A stretch of 64,000 bases of DNA from Lineus longissimus (lineage: Eukaryota > Nemertea > Pilidiophora > Heteronemertea > Lineidae), in contig NC_088326.1 in NCBI RefSeq assembly GCF_910592395.1, forward strand, positions 9,675,001 to 9,739,000. Reading direction: 5' to 3'. The notes beneath the pieces were generated by a model. That model was not told where the DNA came from. It ran no database searches and saw nothing but the letters and a program-made list of their open reading frames with translations. The stretch's first letter is position 1; each line of letters begins with the position of its first letter. The position numbers and the translations under genes are program-made. Below are positions 57,901 through 64,000 of this stretch, one piece after another.

Positions 57901-58128
57901 AAGGGTTGACCATAGGTACCGTCATTTTGGCTAGACCTCGACACCCTAAGCAATTAGAACTTTTTCAAAAAGTAGTGAATGCTCATATCAACGGCTGGAG
58001 TCTGTTCTTTGTTTTACAGAGAACAGCATCCAGGGTTTTAAATGAGCATTCAATTCATTTGGAAAGAGTTTTAATTGCTTTCGGATTTTGAGGTCTAGCC
58101 AAAATGGCGGAACCTTTGGTCAACCCTT
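57901..58128. mobile_element. 228-bp MITE with 39-bp terminal inverted repeats
   Basis: AAGGGTTGACC...TTTTGGCTAGACCTC at 57901-57939 is matched by its complement at 58090-58128 with three mismatches. The interior has no coding signal. Confidence 0.85.
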
Positions 58129-58518
58129 AAAGGTAATACCTTCCAAAGTGTGTCTCTTTTTCATACACATTGTAGTGTATCGACAGTATTCTTTGCCTTC
58201 GACAACTTCCCTACGCTTCATATTCTGCATGCCGACTTGCCGGTGTGACAGCGGATATAGTCCCCTGGAGTCATAGTCCGGTAGCATTGTATTTGACCAA
58301 TTAAGCAGCATGATCTATTGTACCGCTAACCCTAACCAAAACATTTAGCAATGCGGACTATTGTTACACGGACTATCGGCCCTAGGACTACTATCCCCGT
58401 CACACCGGCATCGATGTCAATCCTAAAGTGTCATCGAATCCGCGGAGTGAAGTCCGTGAAGTGTTTTTTGTGTCAACCAGAACTTCCATCATATTTCAGG
58501 CCACGGTTTGACAAAGAA

Positions 58519-58651
58519 ATGCCTTCAAACATAAATGCTAAGAAGATCATCGTTGGTGTCCTGGTAATCTGCCTGTCACTCTTCTACGTTAGTTACTACC
58601 ATGACTACAAGGCTTATCAATGGGAAAAAAAGTCCGTGTCTCAGTCATCAG
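58519..58651 (+). CDS. Carbohydrate sulfotransferase, exon 1 (membrane anchor)
   Basis: After a good acceptor (ATATTTCAG at 58491-58499, suggesting an upstream 5' UTR exon) the ATG at 58519 opens a short basic tail, MPSNINAKK, followed by one hydrophobic segment (IIVGVLVICLSLFYVSYY), the layout of a Golgi type II membrane protein. The donor TCATCAG|GTGAGT is in phase 1. The open frame upstream of the acceptor to 58351 is probably not coding. Confidence 0.75.
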
Positions 58652-59407
58652 GTGAGTTTCAACCCGGTGTAACGTTTTGAGTACTCCCGATTTTGACTTT
58701 TCCCCTTTGTTGTTTTTCTATTAATGATGATAGATGAGATCGACACGTTCCTTTTGTGGTACTGGCGATGGAGTCCGAGATAAGGATACTCTCATAGGTG
58801 AATGATATCAAAAAAATATTTCGTTGACTTTTCCTCTATTTACTAGCTTTTTTGTTGTTTTCCATTTGTTTTGGTGAAATTCTTGGATGACATCTCCAAT
58901 CGTTTCATCAATATCGCCCGCTTTACGGTAGAGAGGTAGTGGTGCATTTATAAAAGTCTGAAACATAAATCACAGAAATGAAATGAAAAATGCTGTTTGT
59001 TAACTTTGTCGAAGATATGAAACAGTCTCTCAGTTTCACAAATCTTCCTGATTATGAGAAACAAAGTAAATCTTTGGGTGCCAATGGAATAAGCTCTTCT
59101 ACACGAGGACAGTGCGTGAATAAGGGTCATAAGACAGCTACATCAATATAAACCTATTAACATATGTCTTTGTCCACCAGCAAATCCACGTCGAGTGCCA
59201 TATGCCGGGGTTTTCAAGTTTGTTATTGTGGTCTGCTAGCGCTTTTATAATCACTGTTCGTATCCCCACACTGGTATTTGCAGTTCGAATAAAATGACTG
59301 TTACCCCCTTTATTATACAATGTCTTTATCCACACCAGAACTTCTAATTACTTCTCCAGCTATGTTAAATACATGATGCGATTTGACTTCGATTTCTGTC
59401 ATTCCAG

Positions 59408-59481
59408 AAACCACAGAAGCGATTTTTGTCGACCAGGATCATTATGAATTTGCTACTAGCAAGGCCACTCTACAAGAAAAG
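59408..59481 (+). CDS. Carbohydrate sulfotransferase, exon 2 (stem)
   Basis: It is bounded by TCATTCCAG and AAAAG|GTTCGT, enters in phase 1 to match exon 1 and leaves in phase 0 to match exon 3. It encodes about 24 residues of lumenal stem (TTEAIFVDQDHYEF...LQEK). There is no domain, as expected for this part. Confidence 0.65.
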
Positions 59482-60135
59482 GTTCGTATATCTCATAGCT
59501 TACAGTGTTTATTTACACTACTTTCATACCAAAACGTCCAAAGTATTTTTTTAATTAGTTTGTATGATAAGCACTTATGATTGATACTGAATCTTATGTC
59601 CATTACTAATTGCGCCCTTTAGCGAAATAGCTGGCGAGGTGCATTTTTATATGTTTTTTTTGGTTTTTTTGTGAAAGATGGTGGTCGCTTTTGGATAACT
59701 TTTTTCTGATCATATCTGCGCCGAACTCAACATTTTCTAAAATGCACCAAAGCCCGCTATAGATGAAATCATATAGTATAGCGTCGTGATTGCAGTGCAG
59801 GGCTCAATTAAAAACAGGGAAAAAAGACACTTTAGTGCCATGACCTTTCTTGTGAATCTGTAGTTATAATTACTACTTGCTGAGTAGTAGTTTATGGCAT
59901 GCAGCACATGCGAAATGAAGCGGCAGGAGAAGCCATATGAGTAAAGTTCGTTAAACCAGTTCATTCGAATATTTCTAATCTGATTTTTGACGGATGGACT
60001 CCGCTACGAAGGACATCGTGATGACGCTATAGTCATTGTTTTGCTGTAGTGCAATCGTGGTAACTTCATGGCTTAGATTACTAGTTTGTAGAGCTAAGAA
60101 TGCACATTTCTATAGTTTGTTAGTAACATAGCATT

Positions 60136-60155
60136 GCCCCCCCCCCCCCCCCCTC
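60136..60155. repeat. Poly-C homopolymer tract in sulfotransferase intron 2
   Basis: A run of about 17 C followed by TCCCC lies in the intron between exons 2 and 3. The length may be uncertain because such runs are error-prone in sequencing. Confidence 0.8.
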
Positions 60156-60722
60156 CCCAATTTTCTGACTTGCCATACGTCATGGAAAATCAAAACATTC
60201 ATCCCGCCTTGGGGAAGAATTGCTCCCTGGAGAAATAAACGTCCCGGATGTTGTCAACCTCGCTAGCAACACCAAGGCATGAGCACTGTTTGGCCGATTT
60301 CCTCGTGTAGCTCGAGCAGCATAATATATCCATAATTACTATAAGCATAATTGAGATGTCTCAGTTAGTATGCAGTTTTGATTTTGAGAAAGTTTTATAT
60401 TGTTTGTTATACCCATCGCGATCACTGGCATATCCCGATTCCAATTGCGCCTTCTTCTCTTTTTTCGGTACGAAGTAGCGCAGTGCGTTTGGAAAGCGAA
60501 TTTAATCCTTAGTGACATATATTGCATACGATTGTTTTCATTCGAAAGCCCTCCTTTTCCCTTATGAAACTGATAGGAAGAGGCAGGCCGGAAGGTGGAG
60601 GAGCTTTTCCACTTCTTGTTGTAGTAGCAGCTAGCATGAATAGAAACATTGCAATCATCTCCTGTATTTGATGTGGCTGCTGGTTCTCCAGGCTGATGTC
60701 GATTGATTTTTGAGTTTTTCAG

Positions 60723-61646
60723 GAGGAACCCCAGGATCAGGGGAGTATTAATGCAGAACTGGCGAAGACGATGAATTTTCAGGAAGAACTCGATGATCAG
60801 GAGAGTATTATAGCAGAACGGGTGAAGACTATGAATAACTATTGTAATACCTTAAACCAAAAAACCCGAGATAAGTATAAGAAAAAAATCCCACCTTATT
60901 TTCATGTGTTAGTTGATGATAAACGTAAGTTCATGTTCTGCACAATTGCTAAGGTGGCCTGTTCGAACTGGAAAAGGCTTATGCTTGGATTATACGGTGC
61001 CGAGGACCCATTTGATCGCCGCAGTGTGCGTATTAGAGGAAACACCGACCTCAAAGAAATGTCATTATCTACTTACAGTCCAAAGGAAATAGCATACAGA
61101 CTGAAATATTACACAAAGGCAATCCTTGTCCGAGATCCCTTAGAGAGAGTGTTATCAGCATATCAAGATAAATTCAATACGTCAAATAGTCCAACAACAA
61201 TATTTACCCATATATATAGACAAATGATTATCAGGAAATATCGCCCTGAGGTACCTATGCAAACAATTGCACGAGATAAAGTTCAAGTTTCCCTTCAAGA
61301 GTTTATACGTTACCTTACACACCCGCTTGACTTCCCGCAACTGGAACCATCAGATCATATGAACGTGCACTGGGAGCCGTACATTACATCATGCGATCCG
61401 TGTGATGTGAGATACGATATTATTGCCAAATATGAGACACTTGAAGAGGACGTACGTTTTATCCTGAACAAAATTAATGCTTCGAATTTGATAAAATGGC
61501 CAGCGAGGAGCGAGCATTACAAACAACCGCCGACAGCACAACTTGTCTCAGAGAGTTTTAAAAGTGTTTCATCTGAGGATTTAAAGGCCCTTAGTTCTAT
61601 ATACTACCATGATTATAAAATATTTGGCTATAAAATTAGAAAATAA
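60723..61646 (+). CDS. Carbohydrate sulfotransferase, exon 3 (catalytic domain)
   Basis: This exon holds the whole catalytic domain of a Sulfotransfer_2 / HNK-1-ST-like carbohydrate sulfotransferase (CHST8-14 group). The PAPS 5'-phosphosulfate-binding loop is FCTIAKVACSNWKRL (nt 60936-60980), and the 3'-phosphate-binding motif is LVRDPLERVLSAY (61125-61163). The C-terminus has YYHDYKIFGY, the usual family ending. With exons 1 and 2 the protein is about 376 aa, normal for the family. It would transfer sulfate from PAPS to a glycan in the Golgi lumen; the acceptor sugar cannot be read from sequence. The exon begins with a 60-bp tandem duplication that also copies the splice acceptor. Confidence 0.9.
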   Translation, partial: EEPQDQGSINAELAKTMNFQEELDDQESIIAERVKTMNNYCNTLNQKTRDKYKKKIPPYFHVLVDDKRKFMFCTIAKVACSNWKRLMLGLYGAEDPFDRRSVRIRGNTDLKEMSLSTYSPKEIAYRLKYYTKAILVRDPLERVLSAYQDKFNTSNSPTTIFTHIYRQMIIRKYRPEVPMQTIARDKVQVSLQEFIRYLTHPLDFPQLEPSDHMNVHWEPYITSCDPCDVRYDIIAKYETLEEDVRFILNKINASNLIKWPARSEHYKQPPTAQLVSESFKSVSSEDLKALSSIYYHDYKIFGYKIRK

Positions 61647-62073
61647 GAAACTTGATCAGTTCTCACCAAATTTGAAAACTCTGTTGTGATTCACAAAAAG
61701 ATTCTGAGCTAGTTTCGTGTACAATCATATATGCAAGTGCAGTATATATACATATGTATTAACGCTTCTTACTAGTTAGATACTTACTCAGAATCTTTTA
61801 ATAACGTACGCGCACAGGTATATAAAACTGAAGTATATACGATTTTGACAGAGAATCTTATGAGAAGCTTATCGAAAATTTCGCCAAGGATTTTAGAACG
61901 AGCTTGTTCGGGGAAGAAACTCGAAGAAAACAGTCATGAACTTGAGCAAGGAACTACACTTGGTAAAATTATATGGATTATAGTCCACGTGAAAGCATCT
62001 CTGGTCGAAGCCAACAATGTTCTCATATTGATACTCTAATAGTTAAGATATTGTTCGTCACTATCGTAAGGTA
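61647..62073. other. 3' flank of the sulfotransferase gene, no further gene
   Basis: The sequence is AT-rich without a clear AATAAA near the stop. A 64-codon ORF at 61845 has no support. Confidence 0.4.
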
Positions 62074-62868
62074 CAGTCCTTCCAGAAAGTAAATGTCCAC
62101 TGTTTTTTTTAAATATCACAAAGATAAAACAAGATATTTGAATGCGGTTTTCAGCAGAGTATGGTATATTTAGTTCGTCATATATCTGTTGTATTTGGAT
62201 GCACCTAATTACATCCCTTCATTATGTAACAAATATTACAAAAATGGTCCAAAAATCACTTTTTTTATTTCATTTGCCTTTTCAAAAATACACATGAGCC
62301 CATGAACAGTGCTTTATGACCATCATTTTTTGGCACTTGCAATTCCATAGTGTGTTCAATAGTCACGACAAATGCACATTTTGCTTAGGATTTTTAATGA
62401 TTTAAAAAAAAATCTCTTCCATAACCTTTGATGAATACCCCCAATCCTTCATGTATGAGCCGAGTTGGCCATAAAGACCCTGACTGACTGCATTGCTGAC
62501 TATGAGGGGTGTTCTCATAGGTCACCAGCTGTCTAAAAAAAACAATCGCCTGTAGCGAGCTAAAACAAATCTTCAAAATGAAAGAATTTACTAGGAATTT
62601 TATAGTAATGAAAGCAAAAAACCTTTGTCGCATCATAGTTCACCCATACGTTGTGAAAAAAAACGAAAATAATAAAATAAAAATGACTTTTTGGACATTT
62701 TTAAAATTGCCTGTTACATAATGAAGAGACAGGATTAGCTGGGTCCAATACGTCATATACATGACTAACTAGATATACCATTCTCTGCGTTTAAAACGCA
62801 TTTAATTATCTTATTCTATCTCTGTGATATTAAAAAAACCTGTCGACATTTACTTTCTGGAAGGACTG
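62074..62868. mobile_element. 795-bp non-autonomous Tc1/mariner-like element with long inverted repeats
   Basis: The ends CAGTCCTTCCAGAAAGTAAA and its complement are flanked by TA on both sides (62072-62073 and 62869-62870). Beyond the first 24 bp the inverted repeats continue imperfectly for about 120 bp on each side (GGTATATTTAGTTCGTCAT pairs with a similar arm). No transposase is left; the 80-codon minus-strand ORF inside is unconvincing. Confidence 0.85.
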
Positions 62869-62870
62869 TA

Positions 62871-64000
62871 CATGTACATGCTGTATAAGATCTGACCGTC
62901 CGATGAACTCAGATTATCAGTCGATTAGAAGGGGGGTGGGGGGTATTGAGATCTTATTTCCACGTACCTTTAGTTTCATTCGTGTACTCCATTTTGCTAA
63001 TTAAGCTCTAGGTCACGTATGTGGTGCTTACCTTGACCATTGACCCATTCTTAAGTGGACTCTGTACATGATTTGACGCTTAGAATGAGCAATCCTTAGT
63101 CAGGGTACCCTGATAGATATTTTGGCAAATGTTTCATGAATGTACTCAATTATGCTAATTAAATAGTAACTTCATAGATAGAGTTGTCAGTCATTACTAA
63201 CTATGATCTGGTTCACAGTTGTACACTGTTCTTACTTGGGGAGTATGTTTTTACAAATATAGGAGCAACGTGTTTCTTAGTTGCAGCACAGAACTATCCA
63301 GTGAAATAAAAAAGGATAGTTCCCTAATTGTGATGGATAGTTTTCACCAACTCTTGAATGTCCACGCCATCATGCACCCAATGTCAACTCATGTCATACT
63401 CTTTGGATGTCTGCCTTTCGAGGTCTACCTTACTATTACAGGCTCCCTTCCCTTTCACCAGGTAACCTCCAATGCAGAAATGTAATGAGAGGAAGGCCGG
63501 ATTCTCCGAAACTTAGGATATGGCTTAACCATTTACATCTTCAACGCTTCACTTCTCTGTGCCAGTGTTGAAGACTGTGGTCCCCCTGGCAACCCGGTGT
63601 TGTCACTGTCCAGTTCGCGCACACCCAGGTTGCGTCTCCGGCACTGCCATTCAAATCCCTCGGGCGGCTCAATACAATGTTATCCATCCTTCATTATGCA
63701 GCAGCATAAATTACTGACCGGAGATTACACATGTGAATCCTAATCTCGATGTCGAAACCCGAAGTCGTGAAGTTCGAAATCGCTCTGGAAAGCCCCCGCA
63801 GCCTTCCCCATCCGGATTTTGATTTCTTTTCAGATAGTTCTTCGACTGCTAAAATATTCGAGTAGTGGCGTCTGTTTAGCGATCAAGCAAAAGGCAATGG
63901 TGATTATCAGTTGGATAGGTTGACAGACAAATCGTGCAATGCCACGAAAGTGATATTCGTCAAAATCTAATTTTGAATGGATCATTGTCTCGCGTGATAT
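62871..64000. other. Single-copy DNA, nothing recognised
   Basis: There is no supported gene, repeat array or RNA. An 88-codon ORF at 63219-63485 begins MYTVLTWGVCFYKY and may be chance. The stretch could be an intergenic region or an intron of a gene beyond the window. Confidence 0.4.

Overview
The window is metazoan nuclear DNA, most likely from a marine invertebrate. It has spliced genes with GT-AG introns, a carbohydrate sulfotransferase with a type II membrane anchor, a LamG-type exon, a truncated CR1/L2-like LINE, a pogo/Tigger-like DNA transposon, several MITEs and a tRNA-derived SINE-like sequence. There is no rRNA gene, CRISPR array or bacterial-style operon. The species cannot be fixed from the sequence alone.

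About two thirds of the window is a tandem segmental duplication. A core of about 6 kb occurs five times (starts 1304, 11769, 20720, 30246, 50633). Each core carries two plus-strand protein genes that I do not recognise. Gene A has an 87-codon first exon, a ~590-bp intron and a 329-codon second exon (modelled 416 aa). Gene B is a single ORF of 322-323 aa. A and B share anchor motifs in the same order, so they are ancient paralogues now duplicated as a pair. Cores 1+2 and 3+4 form a higher-order ~19-kb repeat: cores 1 and 3 resemble each other (A type 1, minisatellite after gene B), and cores 2 and 4 resemble each other (A type 2). Core 5 is a mosaic. Gene A copies 1 and 2 differ by about 27 replacement and only 6 silent codons (counted by eye), clustered in short patches, while the frames stay open. 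This variable, gene-converting array is the most interesting object here.

Layout: 1-1303 left flank with a LINE insertion; 1304-11211 core 1 plus its spacer (palindrome-rich MITE, minisatellite, SINE, antisense signal-peptide exon); 11212-20156 core 2 with MITEs and an older partial core copy; 20157-29681 core 3 and spacer; 29682-39273 core 4, split by a 2,646-bp pogo-like transposon and with a nonsense-mutated gene B; 39274-~43030 a decayed virus-like or Polinton-like fragment on the minus strand (capsid-like, membrane/coiled-coil and conserved unknown proteins), cut at its left end by the repeat boundary; 43030-49670 single-copy DNA with exons of a secreted LamG plus PAN-like gene, perhaps incomplete; 49671-56138 core 5; 56139-64000 single-copy DNA with a three-exon carbohydrate sulfotransferase and two MITE-like elements.

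The A/B pairs are the only duplicated genes and probably act together, but nothing in the sequence states their function. The sulfotransferase and the LamG/PAN gene are ordinary secretory-pathway or extracellular genes with no visible link to the array.
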